In this document: positions 7,816 to 16,543 of the stretch, piece by piece
Position numbering within the stretch: the first letter of the stretch is position 1
Layout of the letters: each line of letters starts with the position of its first letter
Source of the DNA: an uncultured Collinsella sp.
GTDB lineage: Bacteria > Actinomycetota > Coriobacteriia > Coriobacteriales > Coriobacteriaceae
DNA: 28,867 bases
Assembly (NCBI GenBank): GCA_900543515.1
Contig: UQRW01000026.1
Coordinates: 1-28,867, forward strand
Direction of reading: 5' to 3'
Program-made: the position numbers and the translations under genes
Notes under the pieces: generated by a model
Databases searched by the model: none
Seen by the model: the letters and a program-made list of their open reading frames with translations, nothing else
What the model was told of the DNA's origin: nothing

Positions 7816-8028
7816 TCACCAGTCGTCAGACGCTCCGCAGTCGTCATCGACGGCAAAGTCGCGGAAGTCGAGGCCTTCGCGTTCGGCTCGGGCTAGGAGC
7901 TCTTGGGGCGACTCGTCCTCGATATCCATCACGTCGAGCATAGCAGCCGGAAAGCCCACGCCGGCCGCAGACCCCGCACGGTCGCGCAGGCCCTCGCGCA
8001 GCTGATCTACATCGACTTCGATTTTCAT
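7816..8028 (-). CDS. Small acidic protein, last gene of the BREX operon
   Basis: A 70-residue acidic protein I do not recognise. It opens with a beta-like MKIEVDVDQLREGLRD and ends in an Asp-rich tail. The ATG at 8028 has GGGAGG seven bases upstream and lies 27 bases after the stop of the 454-aa gene, so it is co-transcribed with the end of the BREX operon. There is no membrane segment or signal peptide. A small acidic partner or regulator of the preceding protein is conceivable, but the sequence gives no direct evidence. Confidence 0.6.
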   Translation of the reverse strand: MKIEVDVDQLREGLRDRAGSAAGVGFPAAMLDVMDIEDESPQELLARAEREGLDFRDFAVDDDCGASDDW

Positions 8029-8055
8029 GGTGAAACCTCCCGCCAGACCAAGCCC

Positions 8056-9420
8056 CTACTCGTCAGCGCCGAGCGCATCCACGGCAGCGACAAAAGCCTC
8101 AACCTGCTTGTCGTCCATCTGCGTGGCCAGGCGTCCCACTGGCTCGTCGTAGGCATACTGAACCTTATCGATAAAGCAATCCCAAGCACGCTCGTCCACA
8201 CGCACGGCGGCCTCGCAATACTGGCTGAGCTTTTTGAGTCCATACCAAAACGCATTCACATGGTGCGCGGGATCCTCATCCAGCACACCATCGTAGCCAC
8301 GCGCATTGAACTCGCGCATGCGCGCCACGGCAACCTCGAGCGAGTCACCGCCCTCAGCAGAAGCCTCATCCACCAGCTCGGGAATCGCAACCTCACGCCG
8401 AACAGTATGCCTGGTTGCACCATCGTACTCGCCCACCAGCACATCCTCATCAAGCCGAGAAACGTAGTCCAAATAGCTCGTACCACAACAAATGCCGTGC
8501 GGAGAGCCCGTGCCAAACGCACAGAGCAATCCGCCGTCGGCAACAACGCGACGGTAGGTCTCAAACGACTTCTTAACCTGAGCGAGCAACTCGGAAAGCA
8601 AACCGGCATCGCACGCCGTCTCGCACGCAACGCACGCAGGCTCCGGCAGCCCCGAAGGCTCCACCGTGCTCCCCGCAACCCGGGCGGCGCGCTCGCCCCG
8701 ATACGCCTGCGCCGCCAAACGCGCTCGCTGCGCAGCGCCGCGCACGTTGGTAAGCTCACGCTCCAACGCAACGTCACCAGCTACATCGCCAGCCAAATCG
8801 CCTGTAAACCCATCAGCGCGCTGCGGACCAGTCGCACTCAGCTCAGACTCAAACGTCGCTGTGATCATGCCCGCAAGGTCCGTCGCATCGGCAGCACAAC
8901 GTAACTGCTCCAGCTGCGTACACAGCAGGTCGGCATCCAGGGGCACGGCATCCACAACGCGCACGTCACTCAGGCGCGCCACGTCCTGCAGCACAATAGC
9001 CCCCGCGGCATCGTATGCCGCACGAACCCTGGCCGCCGTATTGGCACGCAGCCTTACCTCGATAAACGCAAACGTCTGCTCCAAACGGGCCAGCAACTCG
9101 GCCTTGTCCTCCATGCGCAAAAAGGCAGCATAGCGACGCTCCATACGTAGCGGACCAACAATACCCGCCTGTTTGCGAGCGCGTGCAAGCGCAGCGCCCT
9201 CAACACGGCGAACATACCCGCCAACAGCCCGCACGGCAGAGTCGCGCGCAGCGTGCTCGGCAGCTTCGACGCCTCTAAGCACACCCAGCAGCTCGCGGGA
9301 GCGCGCCTTGCGCAATAACTCCCCGCGATCGTACTGCTCAAGCGCCGTCCGACGCTTGGCTACCGACTCAAAGCCAAACAGCTCGTCGAGCAACTCACCA
9401 ACAGAACGCTCGTCCGCCAT
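8056..9420 (-). CDS. Unrecognised protein encoded directly downstream of brxL
   Basis: A 454-residue, Ala- and Arg-rich, mostly helical soluble protein. I recognise no domain. Visible are a helical N-terminal half with many Arg/Leu repeats, a degenerate Gly-Asp repeat (GDLAGDVAGDVA) around residue 205, a cysteine cluster C-x2-C-x3-C (PACVACETACDAG), a second pair in GICCGTSY and an aromatic-rich end (FWYGLKKLSQYC). The cysteines could bind metal. The ATG at 9420 has GAGGAGG about eight bases upstream, and the gene follows the brxL stop by 80 bases on the same strand, with no terminator between. It is therefore likely a lineage-specific BREX accessory gene, an inference from position only. Confidence 0.6.
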   Translation of the reverse strand: MADERSVGELLDELFGFESVAKRRTALEQYDRGELLRKARSRELLGVLRGVEAAEHAARDSAVRAVGGYVRRVEGAALARARKQAGIVGPLRMERRYAAFLRMEDKAELLARLEQTFAFIEVRLRANTAARVRAAYDAAGAIVLQDVARLSDVRVVDAVPLDADLLCTQLEQLRCAADATDLAGMITATFESELSATGPQRADGFTGDLAGDVAGDVALERELTNVRGAAQRARLAAQAYRGERAARVAGSTVEPSGLPEPACVACETACDAGLLSELLAQVKKSFETYRRVVADGGLLCAFGTGSPHGICCGTSYLDYVSRLDEDVLVGEYDGATRHTVRREVAIPELVDEASAEGGDSLEVAVARMREFNARGYDGVLDEDPAHHVNAFWYGLKKLSQYCEAAVRVDERAWDCFIDKVQYAYDEPVGRLATQMDDKQVEAFVAAVDALGADE

Positions 9421-9500
9421 GGCAAGGCCTCCTCACGCACAAACGCACCAAGATGTTCGCAGGACACCCGAACAACCGAGTGCCCCACTCCCCCGCACTC

Positions 9501-11834
9501 CTACAGATCCAGCGCCTTCTTCGCGGCGTCGACCGGGTCGCCATCCATGTAGAACACCGGGCTCAAGCCCGAAATAATCTCAGACGAAACACTCTGCAAA
9601 CCCGCAATAGCACTCAGCGGCAAAATCACGCGCTTGGCACCGGCGTTTTTGGCCACGCGCATAATGTCCTCGAGCCCGCGGATCGCGTCCATAGAGCCCG
9701 ACATGCGCAAGATTCCCGGAATCGCCAGCGCGGGCATCACCGGGCGGTTGCACGCCGCGGAGCACAGGCCCACAAACTCGGCGAGCGAAACTTCCTCGGA
9801 CAGGCCCTTGCTCTGCAGGTCGTTGTAGAACAGCAGGTAATCCTTGGAGCCAATGTGCATGCCCGGCGCCACGCGGTTCGCCAGGTTCACAAAGTTGTCG
9901 AACGCGGCCTCCAGGGTATCGCGCACCGGCTTGTTAAAGGCCACGCCCTCGTGCTTAAACTTGCACTCGCCGGCAACGGCCTTGTTCTCCAACTTGTACA
10001 CGGCGACCTCGCCGCCCTGCGACCTGCCCACGCCAAACACGTGGCCGGACAGCAGCGGCCCGTCGGGAATCAGCGTGTCCTCGCTCTGCTCGGGCACGCG
10101 CACCACGTGCACGTCCTGCGGGTTGTCGGCATCCATATAGCCCAGGTTAACGTCGATAAACTCAACGCCCGCCATAATCTTGAGCTGCTCCTTTACGCGG
10201 CGACGGCCCTCGATGGCGTAGTCCAGCAGCCAGCGCACATCGTCCTTGTCCATGGCCTCGTCGGGGAACAGCAGCTTTGCAAGGCCGCTAAAGGTCTTGC
10301 GCACGGCGATCTCGTCACGCTTGTTAAAGTCGCTGTTAAAGCGGAAGTAACGGTCGATATGGTGCGTAAAGTCCTTGCGGCGCATCTCCTTACAAAACTC
10401 CGACAGGCAGTCGGTGATCAGGCCATAATGCCCGGTCAGCAGGCTCGAGCGCATCTTGGGAATCTCCCAGCCCGGCAGGTAATAGTGGATACGGTCGAAG
10501 AAGGCCGAATCGTTGTTAAACTCCGGCGGGAACGGATCAAACAGGTGCGTGGTCTTAAGAACGTTTTGCACGGTGTCGTTGATGTTGCCCTCAAAGACCA
10601 TGGAGGCATCGGCGTTAATCTGGTCGCGGCCGCGCGCGTAGCTGCCGCTCGCCATATAGTCCTTCATGATCTGCACGGCATTGGTGTCCTTAAAGCGCAT
10701 GCCGGCGACCTCGTCGAACGTCACGCAGTCCCAGTGACCTACCAAGCCCACACGGTCGGCGCGCATGGAGTTCATGCGGCCGAACAGGTTGGCCGTCGTG
10801 GTCTGACCGCCCGAAAGCAAAATGGCGTAGGGCGAGACCTCTTTGTAGATGTGGCTCTTGCCGGTGCCGCGCGGACCCAGCTCGCACAAGTTGTAGTTGC
10901 GCTCGATGAGCGGCACCATACGCTCGATAAAGTGCAGACGCTCCTTCTCCGAAAGCTCGCTGGGCTCATAGCCTGCGGAGCGCAGCAGCATGTTGAGCCA
11001 CTCGTCGCGCGAGAAATATTGGCGCTCGTCGACCATGGCATCCAGGTCCAAATTGGGCATCTGGATGGGCGTGAGCGACGCCACGCTAAACGGAGAGTCC
11101 TCGGGTCCGCGCTTTTTGCGCTTGGCCTTGGAGCGGCGCGGCGCATCGTCGCCAAAGACCTCCATGCCAAACTCGTCTTCCTCATCCAAGGGGTGACGAT
11201 ATTCGATGCTCATGATGCACCAAATGCCGCCCTGCAGAATCTTAGAATAGTCGCGCACGTACTCGGCCGGCATCACAAACGGCTCAATGGTCAGATTGGC
11301 AAACGACGCCACGTAGATGTCTTTGTACTCGTCGAGCTTGGCCGTCACCTTGTCGATGATGGTAAAGCGGCCCAGCTCGCGGATCTTGGACTTAATGCGC
11401 TCGGACTCGTCGGGACGCACGTAGTTATCGGTGAGAATCCTGCGGATGCGCTCCAAACCCTCTGCCACGGCTTCCTCGTCGTCGGTTGAGCAATACATGC
11501 CCAGCAGGTACTCCAGCACAAAGGTGGGCACGTTGGCGCCGCGCTTCATAAGGGCCGTCAGGTCCTTGCGCACGATCTTGCCGCCAAAGTGCTCGAGCAG
11601 TTTGCCGTCCAGCCCATCCATGTCGTAGCCGTCGCCCTCGGGGTCCTCGGCCACGGCCTGGTCATAGCCATCGGTCGAGGATTCACCCTCGGCGGGCGCG
11701 GCAGCTTCAACGGGCGCGGCAGTCTCAGCCTCCGCAGCAGGCACGGCCACCCCTGTAGGCACCGCAGCCTGCTCGGGCACATCCGCATCAATCGAGGGGA
11801 CTTCCCACAGATCGTCGTCATGGCTATCAAACAT
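9501..11834 (-). CDS. brxL: BrxL, Lon-like/AAA+ ATPase of type 1 BREX
   Basis: A 777-residue BrxL. The family core begins near residue 73 (DGLDGKLLEHFGGK, then VRKDLT and VPTFVLEYLLGMYC), a Walker A GPRGTGKS sits at 320-327 and a Walker B-like VTFDEVAGM follows. The C-terminal 120 residues align with the Lon protease fold (the LSEEVSLAEF segment, then AGAKRVILPLSA). A Ser sits near the position of the Lon nucleophile, but Glu replaces Lys in the GGLKEK-like segment, so proteolysis is doubtful. BrxL acts in phage exclusion and is reported to form DNA-binding ring assemblies. The first 72 residues are an extra Ala/Pro/Glu-rich, probably disordered extension. ATG 11834 is preferred over GTG 11843 because AGGAG overlaps the latter. 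The gene is 11 bases after pglZ. Confidence 0.92.
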   Translation of the reverse strand: MFDSHDDDLWEVPSIDADVPEQAAVPTGVAVPAAEAETAAPVEAAAPAEGESSTDGYDQAVAEDPEGDGYDMDGLDGKLLEHFGGKIVRKDLTALMKRGANVPTFVLEYLLGMYCSTDDEEAVAEGLERIRRILTDNYVRPDESERIKSKIRELGRFTIIDKVTAKLDEYKDIYVASFANLTIEPFVMPAEYVRDYSKILQGGIWCIMSIEYRHPLDEEDEFGMEVFGDDAPRRSKAKRKKRGPEDSPFSVASLTPIQMPNLDLDAMVDERQYFSRDEWLNMLLRSAGYEPSELSEKERLHFIERMVPLIERNYNLCELGPRGTGKSHIYKEVSPYAILLSGGQTTTANLFGRMNSMRADRVGLVGHWDCVTFDEVAGMRFKDTNAVQIMKDYMASGSYARGRDQINADASMVFEGNINDTVQNVLKTTHLFDPFPPEFNNDSAFFDRIHYYLPGWEIPKMRSSLLTGHYGLITDCLSEFCKEMRRKDFTHHIDRYFRFNSDFNKRDEIAVRKTFSGLAKLLFPDEAMDKDDVRWLLDYAIEGRRRVKEQLKIMAGVEFIDVNLGYMDADNPQDVHVVRVPEQSEDTLIPDGPLLSGHVFGVGRSQGGEVAVYKLENKAVAGECKFKHEGVAFNKPVRDTLEAAFDNFVNLANRVAPGMHIGSKDYLLFYNDLQSKGLSEEVSLAEFVGLCSAACNRPVMPALAIPGILRMSGSMDAIRGLEDIMRVAKNAGAKRVILPLSAIAGLQSVSSEIISGLSPVFYMDGDPVDAAKKALDL

Positions 11835-11845
11835 AGGGCACACTC

Positions 11846-14554
11846 CTAAAAACCAAAATCAGCAACGGGGGCAAATGAAACAGCGATGGTGTACGTCTCG
11901 CGCCAAACGATCTTGCCCGTCTCGCGCTCGCGGCAGACCAGATAGTACGGACCCTTGGCCGAGAATCCATCCGCTGCATGCAACGCAAACTTGGCATGCA
12001 CCACGCGCTCCTGCGAGTTAACAGAAGTCTTGTTGGCATGCGCCTTGACCGTATCGCTCACCTCGTTGCCACTTGCATCGGTAAACACCAACTCGTACTC
12101 GCACGGCAAGACCTTACCTTGGGCAGGTTCTTCCTGGATCAAATTGACCGAAAAGAGCGAGTTGGTCACTCGGCGTCCCTCACTAAGTACGCGCAGCGTC
12201 GCCGCACGCGCATCGACAAAGTCCTTGGAACCCGAGCGCGCACGCCAAAATCCGATAACGGGCACGCAAAGCTCCTGCAGGCTCATGCCGCCGTGTACGT
12301 AGTTGTTAGTACCGCCGGGTCGTTTGAAGTGCACGTTCTCACGCGGGGCAAACCCCTCAAAGCCGGCACCCAAACGCCCCATGTCAACATCAGCAAACAC
12401 CCCGCGCGCCTCGTCCGAAAGCTTGGCCACGGCCTCGTTGGGCACCACCAGATGACGTTTGCCGTGCATGACGGGAGCGTCAAGGAAGGGAAGGTCTGGC
12501 TTGCCGAGCATCTGGCACTCGTTAAGTTCCCGACGCGTGTAGATAAAGCCATGATCCGCCGTTATAACAACACGCGCGCCCGGAGCGTCGGTGCACACGC
12601 GTCGCGCCAATGCGGCAAGTTCCTCCACGGCGTCCGCGCAGGCATCGAAAACGTCATCCTGCGTAGCGGCCTTCTCGCCCGTGGCATCGATCTTGTTGTG
12701 GTAGAGATAAACGAGCTCGGAGTCTTTGAGCAGCGCTTTACGCTCGGTTCCCGCCATGTTGAGGAATGCGCTCGAGTGCAAAGCGCGGGCCGTGGGCTCA
12801 ACGTGAGCAAGTACGGCCTCGCGCTGCGGAGTCGTCGCAGTGGGCATGCCGTCAGCCAGCACAAACGAGCCATCCGCTGCAAGCTTAAGCGCTTGGTGTG
12901 GCAGCAGCGCGGGCATACCAACCTCGGTAATGGAGGGAAAGACCGCCTGCATGCTAGAGACCTTGACATTACCGCCACGCTCGCGCTCGAGCAGCGCCGC
13001 GACGTCGCGGGCCACCTCATAGCGCAGCGCGTCGCTCACGATAACGACCTTCGTTTTGGCAGAGCCCACAAAGGCGGGCAGCACGTGCCAGTAGAACTCA
13101 TCCTGTCGTTCGGGCCCCTCGATGTAGCCGCAATCGGCCCACTCCCCTTGCGCAGCCGATGCCCAGCATGCATTGGCATCGGCCAAGAACCAGTTACTGT
13201 AGAGATTCTCCGCCCAGTCCACTACGGCTCGGGCAGGTTCCTCGAGCACATCGCACTCGACGGAGCGTGCCCGCAAATACGCGGTGCACATATGGCGATA
13301 GGCAGCGTCCATGACATACCAATCGGACGTGTAGGCATCCCACACCTGCTGGGGCTGCGCCAGATGGAACCCGCCCGCGTGCACCTGCCTAAACGCGCAC
13401 ATATCGGCCACGGCGACAAGCAGGTCAAAGTAGCTCTCGACACGGCGGTACCAGCTCAGGTCGCAGCGACGCGCCGCAAAGGTGCGCGCGTCCTCAACAC
13501 GGTCCGCGCCCTGGGCAAACGAGCAGAACAGCTGCGAGAGCACGGCCTCGTTGACGCACGGGAACACATCAAGCGAGGCCAGCACATCGATCGGCAAGGC
13601 CTCAAACCGTGCAAAGAGCCCGCGAGCATCCTCTACCAAACGGCAGATCTCAAATAGGACCTCGCTCGAAGCCTGAGCATCGGCAGCCTGGTCCCACGTA
13701 CGCACTGCCTCAAGACAATAGGGACCATAGGCAGGAGCCACAAAACGCTCGAGTCCCTTGAGCGCTCCCTCGGGAATCGCTGTGGATGCCGCCGTAAGGA
13801 ACACGTGGGATGCCAGTGCAAGCAGCGAATCACGCTCATACAGCGGCCCCTCAAACCCATAGCAACGCACAATGAAGGCAGAGAGAACATCGCGCACACA
13901 GTACTTGTCCGCCAACTCGGCCAGTGCCTCGGGCCCCTCGTGCAGCAGCGTGGTCATACAGCCGCGCAGTACAAACGCGGGCCGCGCGTCGCCAGGCTCT
14001 TTACCGCCAAAAATCACCGTAAGGATGCCGAGTTCGATATCGGATGCGCCCGAGGCATGCGGAACACACGCGGCAAACTTAGCGCAGCGGGTCTTGGCAT
14101 CAAAGAACGCCTTGTGCTCGCGCAGACTCTCGCGCACGGCATCGATGTTCTCGATACCAAGCTGATCGGCCAAAAGCGAAAGATAGTCAGCCTGGAACCG
14201 ATCGGCATACAGCTCGACATCGGCAAGCCAATCGCCCTCAAGCCTGCCGCGCGGGCAACGGCGATACAGCAAGATATCGCTCGCAAGGTCATCGCGGTTG
14301 ATAAGCTTCTTAACGGCAAACATGCGGCCCTCGCAGGCCTCAACAAACCGCACCGGGCGCTCAAAGTCACCGTGAGCGGGCATAACGCCAGCATCGGCCC
14401 CCGCGCCGTCGAAACCCTCGGCGGCCAATCGCTCAAACTCAGGGGCAAACTCGCCGTCCGCATCGTGCCAAACCACCACACGGCGGGGCATACATGCGAG
14501 CAACGGTTGCAAAAACCGCAGTTTGAGCTGTTCTTCTACATCGATCTTGGGCAT
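11846..14554 (-). CDS. pglZ: PglZ, alkaline-phosphatase-superfamily protein of BREX
   Basis: A 902-residue PglZ of type 1 BREX. The N-terminal half is the family's helical region (DVEEQLKLRF, VVWHDADGEF). The PglZ domain in the second half carries the metal-site motifs VVIVSDALRYEVA, FPSITEVGMPALLPH, VVITADHGFIYTR and HGGMSLQELCVPVI. PglZ is a core BREX component needed for both methylation and phage exclusion; its enzymatic role is predicted as a phosphatase-like or nuclease activity. The ATG at 14554 has TAAGGAT at a normal distance. It starts 23 bases after the C-terminal pglX piece stops. Length is normal for the family (about 850-900). Confidence 0.93.
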   Translation of the reverse strand: MPKIDVEEQLKLRFLQPLLACMPRRVVVWHDADGEFAPEFERLAAEGFDGAGADAGVMPAHGDFERPVRFVEACEGRMFAVKKLINRDDLASDILLYRRCPRGRLEGDWLADVELYADRFQADYLSLLADQLGIENIDAVRESLREHKAFFDAKTRCAKFAACVPHASGASDIELGILTVIFGGKEPGDARPAFVLRGCMTTLLHEGPEALAELADKYCVRDVLSAFIVRCYGFEGPLYERDSLLALASHVFLTAASTAIPEGALKGLERFVAPAYGPYCLEAVRTWDQAADAQASSEVLFEICRLVEDARGLFARFEALPIDVLASLDVFPCVNEAVLSQLFCSFAQGADRVEDARTFAARRCDLSWYRRVESYFDLLVAVADMCAFRQVHAGGFHLAQPQQVWDAYTSDWYVMDAAYRHMCTAYLRARSVECDVLEEPARAVVDWAENLYSNWFLADANACWASAAQGEWADCGYIEGPERQDEFYWHVLPAFVGSAKTKVVIVSDALRYEVARDVAALLERERGGNVKVSSMQAVFPSITEVGMPALLPHQALKLAADGSFVLADGMPTATTPQREAVLAHVEPTARALHSSAFLNMAGTERKALLKDSELVYLYHNKIDATGEKAATQDDVFDACADAVEELAALARRVCTDAPGARVVITADHGFIYTRRELNECQMLGKPDLPFLDAPVMHGKRHLVVPNEAVAKLSDEARGVFADVDMGRLGAGFEGFAPRENVHFKRPGGTNNYVHGGMSLQELCVPVIGFWRARSGSKDFVDARAATLRVLSEGRRVTNSLFSVNLIQEEPAQGKVLPCEYELVFTDASGNEVSDTVKAHANKTSVNSQERVVHAKFALHAADGFSAKGPYYLVCRERETGKIVWRETYTIAVSFAPVADFGF

Positions 14555-14577
14555 GAATATCCTTACCGTATCTGCAG

Positions 14578-15546
14578 TTACTTAATCTTCGCCAGCACAT
14601 CCTGAAACTTGGCGTAGTTGACCTTGACGCCGTCATCCAGGTCGATCTTGATCATCTGATCTGCCAAGTGATGCAGCTTCTCCTCGTAGCCAATGGTCTC
14701 TTTGAGCTGGTCGTTGAGCTTTTTGACGCGCTTATCCAAGCGCACGCGCTCGCCGCGCTCGGCACTGGCAAGGGCATCGTTGGCATAGCCGATCTGCGAG
14801 CGATAGCGCTCCTGCTGCTCATGCACATAGTCGGTGCGGATGCGAGCCAACAGGTCGGGCTGATAGCGATGCATGTAAACAAGGCACTTGAAGCCGTTCT
14901 TTTTTCCACTGTCGAACAGCCAGTAGATGGGACGCTTCTTATAGGTCTGGCAGTGGTCCTTAAAGAAGTCCTTCAAAAAGTAGGTGCGGATTACCTCGCG
15001 CGAGGTACCCTTGCCGCCAAGTGCCTCGGCAATAAAGGCCAGGTTCTGCTCAAGCGTCTCCTCACCATACACGGTGCGCACAAAGTCGATAAAGTAGCGC
15101 ACGATGTCGTCGTCAAAGTACTCGTCATCGGTAATGGGCAGCACGTTGTCGCTATCGGGCATAAAGGTCACATGCGCGGGATCGGGCATCTTGGCCAGAT
15201 AGTCATCGACTGTGGCGCCTTGGTCGGCCAGAACCAGCCCGTCCACATCCAGCGAATAGCGGCCAAACATGCAGCCCACGGCATAGCTTATGAGCGAGGC
15301 GATCTCGTCGCGCTTGGTACGCACGTACTTGTTGCCCTTGTAGCTCTCCGGAATCTCTTCTGCCGTATCGAAGATGCGCGCCACCGAGACGTACTTGTCC
15401 TCGACCTCGATGGGCACCTCTCCCTCCATGTTGTAGATCTTGGCAAAAATCCGGTTGAGTTCCTCCTCGTTGGCGCGAAGCTGCTCAAAGCGAGCGTTGA
15501 CCTCGGCCTTGCGAGCCTCGTATTTTTCTTGAAGTAAAGTGGCCAT
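14578..15546 (-). CDS. pglX: PglX C-terminal fragment as a separate gene
   Basis: A 322-residue protein matching only the C-terminal third of type 1 PglX: LRANEEELNRIF, SYAVGCMFGRYSLDV, RPIYWLFDSGKKNGF and the ending IDLDDGVKVNYAKF are hallmark blocks. It lacks methyltransferase motifs. The ATG at 15546 has GAGGG about nine bases upstream; an earlier in-frame ATG at 15564 has no such site. Its first residues correspond to the linker right after the SWDFKRNPLV block that ends the N-terminal piece, so nothing conserved appears lost at the join. Normal PglX is a single chain of about 1,200 residues. The two pieces may reassemble in trans, or the split may disable BREX; intact frames and start signals favour the former. 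The 144 bases upstream are non-coding. Confidence 0.88.
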   Translation of the reverse strand: MATLLQEKYEARKAEVNARFEQLRANEEELNRIFAKIYNMEGEVPIEVEDKYVSVARIFDTAEEIPESYKGNKYVRTKRDEIASLISYAVGCMFGRYSLDVDGLVLADQGATVDDYLAKMPDPAHVTFMPDSDNVLPITDDEYFDDDIVRYFIDFVRTVYGEETLEQNLAFIAEALGGKGTSREVIRTYFLKDFFKDHCQTYKKRPIYWLFDSGKKNGFKCLVYMHRYQPDLLARIRTDYVHEQQERYRSQIGYANDALASAERGERVRLDKRVKKLNDQLKETIGYEEKLHHLADQMIKIDLDDGVKVNYAKFQDVLAKIK

Positions 15547-15690
15547 ATTTGACCGCCCTCTCATTTAAAAACGCCGACTAATATTCATTTAAAAGGTCAC
15601 TTTCGAGAGACAGCGAGTCTCTTTGCGATAAAAACGTTGGAGCTCATTCGACACGCCGTTCTTTGCAATCAAAGATGAAACATCTCTTAC

Positions 15691-16215
15691 TCACGGATTT
15701 GCGTCACCAGTAAGTTCCCATTTTCGATTAGAACGTGAATAAGCAATAAGCCCTTGGGCCTTCAGCTCGCCAAGCAATTTATCTAAATTACGCTTAGATA
15801 GCTCACAGTCCTTCCCGAGTTCATCTTTATTTGAGCAGGACCCACTCGAGATTCGAGACAAAACCAATTGACGTGTGTTTTCCCACTCCCGTTCTGAGGT
15901 CTCTTTCTTTCGGGCAATTTCTTCCGCCTCATATACAGCCTCGGACTTAATCACAGCAATCCAATCAATGAGAGTGCTGCATTTAAGAAATAAACGAGAA
16001 CTCACCTCAAATGAATCCGCTCCAATGAGATCTTTTCCTGGCATACCGTTTTCAAAAGCAATGAAATCTACACCGTTCTTTTCGACCAATTGAAAGCGAC
16101 AATGTGCCAACGAATTTCTAATAATCCGAAATAAATCAAGCACAAAATTGCTGTTGATGAGCGCCACAACGCGATTTGAGGTACAAGTTGAAGCAAAATT
16201 GCCAGGCATATGCAT
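15691..16215 (-). CDS. HEPN-like motif plus winged-helix protein (3' part of a frameshifted gene)
   Basis: This frame encodes the C-terminal two thirds of a gene inserted between the pglX pieces. It contains RNSLAH within a hydrophobic helix (FRIIRNSLAHCRF), the RX4H signature of HEPN ribonucleases with the usual polar residue after Arg. The last 65 residues read as a winged helix-turn-helix (VLSRISS, then ELSKRNLDKLLGELKAQGLI, then KWELTG). The frame is open upstream to about 16233 with TTG codons and an ATG at 16215 but only a weak TAGG site, so it was probably once joined to the upstream frame. Removing one T from the T4 run at 16195-16198 gives one 280-residue protein with R139-x4-H144 and the winged helix at about 216-275. 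GC content is strikingly low (about 40 percent around 15961-16020). HEPN assignment rests on one motif. Confidence 0.55.
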   Translation of the reverse strand: MHMPGNFASTCTSNRVVALINSNFVLDLFRIIRNSLAHCRFQLVEKNGVDFIAFENGMPGKDLIGADSFEVSSRLFLKCSTLIDWIAVIKSEAVYEAEEIARKKETSEREWENTRQLVLSRISSGSCSNKDELGKDCELSKRNLDKLLGELKAQGLIAYSRSNRKWELTGDANP

Positions 16216-16534
16216 CAACAAACCTATTTTTCATCTCTTCTTTTCGTGTGGCCGTAAATAGCGTCGACCCATCGCAGAGATTGGCCACTTCCAATAATCT
16301 TCGGTGAAGGTACCCGGATTTAGGAGGAACACTATCGGCCCATCCATAATCGAGAAGCGATATCCCTCTGCTACTCACACCTTTACAAGGAGATTCAACC
16401 AGAAAAAACTGAATAATAGAACCCATGACGTCATTAGGGTCATTAACCTTAACAGCCTTTATCCAGCTTGGCTTAGGTTCGACATATTCAATTTTAGTCT
16501 TATCGACAGGCTTGTGCCTCTTCTTTTCAGCCAT
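16136..16534 (-). CDS. 5' part of the frameshifted HEPN-like gene inserted in pglX
   Basis: The ATG at 16534 is preceded by AGGTGA, which overlaps the stop codon of the pglX N-terminal piece, so the gene is translationally tied to pglX. The frame encodes 132 residues: a basic start (MAEKKRHKPVDKTK), a mixed region and helices up to YAWQF at 111-113, then about 20 residues that probably result from a frameshift before a stop. Around residue 113 the next reading frame continues with a similar helical composition and overlaps by about 80 bases. A one-base insertion, a sequencing error at T4 (16195-16198) or programmed slippage could explain this. No known N-terminal domain is recognised. Confidence 0.5.
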   Translation of the reverse strand: MAEKKRHKPVDKTKIEYVEPKPSWIKAVKVNDPNDVMGSIIQFFLVESPCKGVSSRGISLLDYGWADSVPPKSGYLHRRLLEVANLCDGSTLFTATRKEEMKNRFVDAYAWQFCFNLYLKSRCGAHQQQFCA

Positions 16535-16543
16535 GACGATCAC

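Noticed and set aside
9453..11489. A 678-codon open frame antisense to brxL
   Set aside because: High-GC shadow frame of a clearly coding, conserved gene; no recognisable protein features.
11978..13657. A 559-codon open frame antisense to pglZ
   Set aside because: Shadow of pglZ, whose catalytic motifs prove the other strand is coding.
14578..15546. The 322-residue protein as an independent BREX accessory gene
   Set aside because: Its blocks match the PglX C-terminus in order to the last residues, so it is a piece of PglX.
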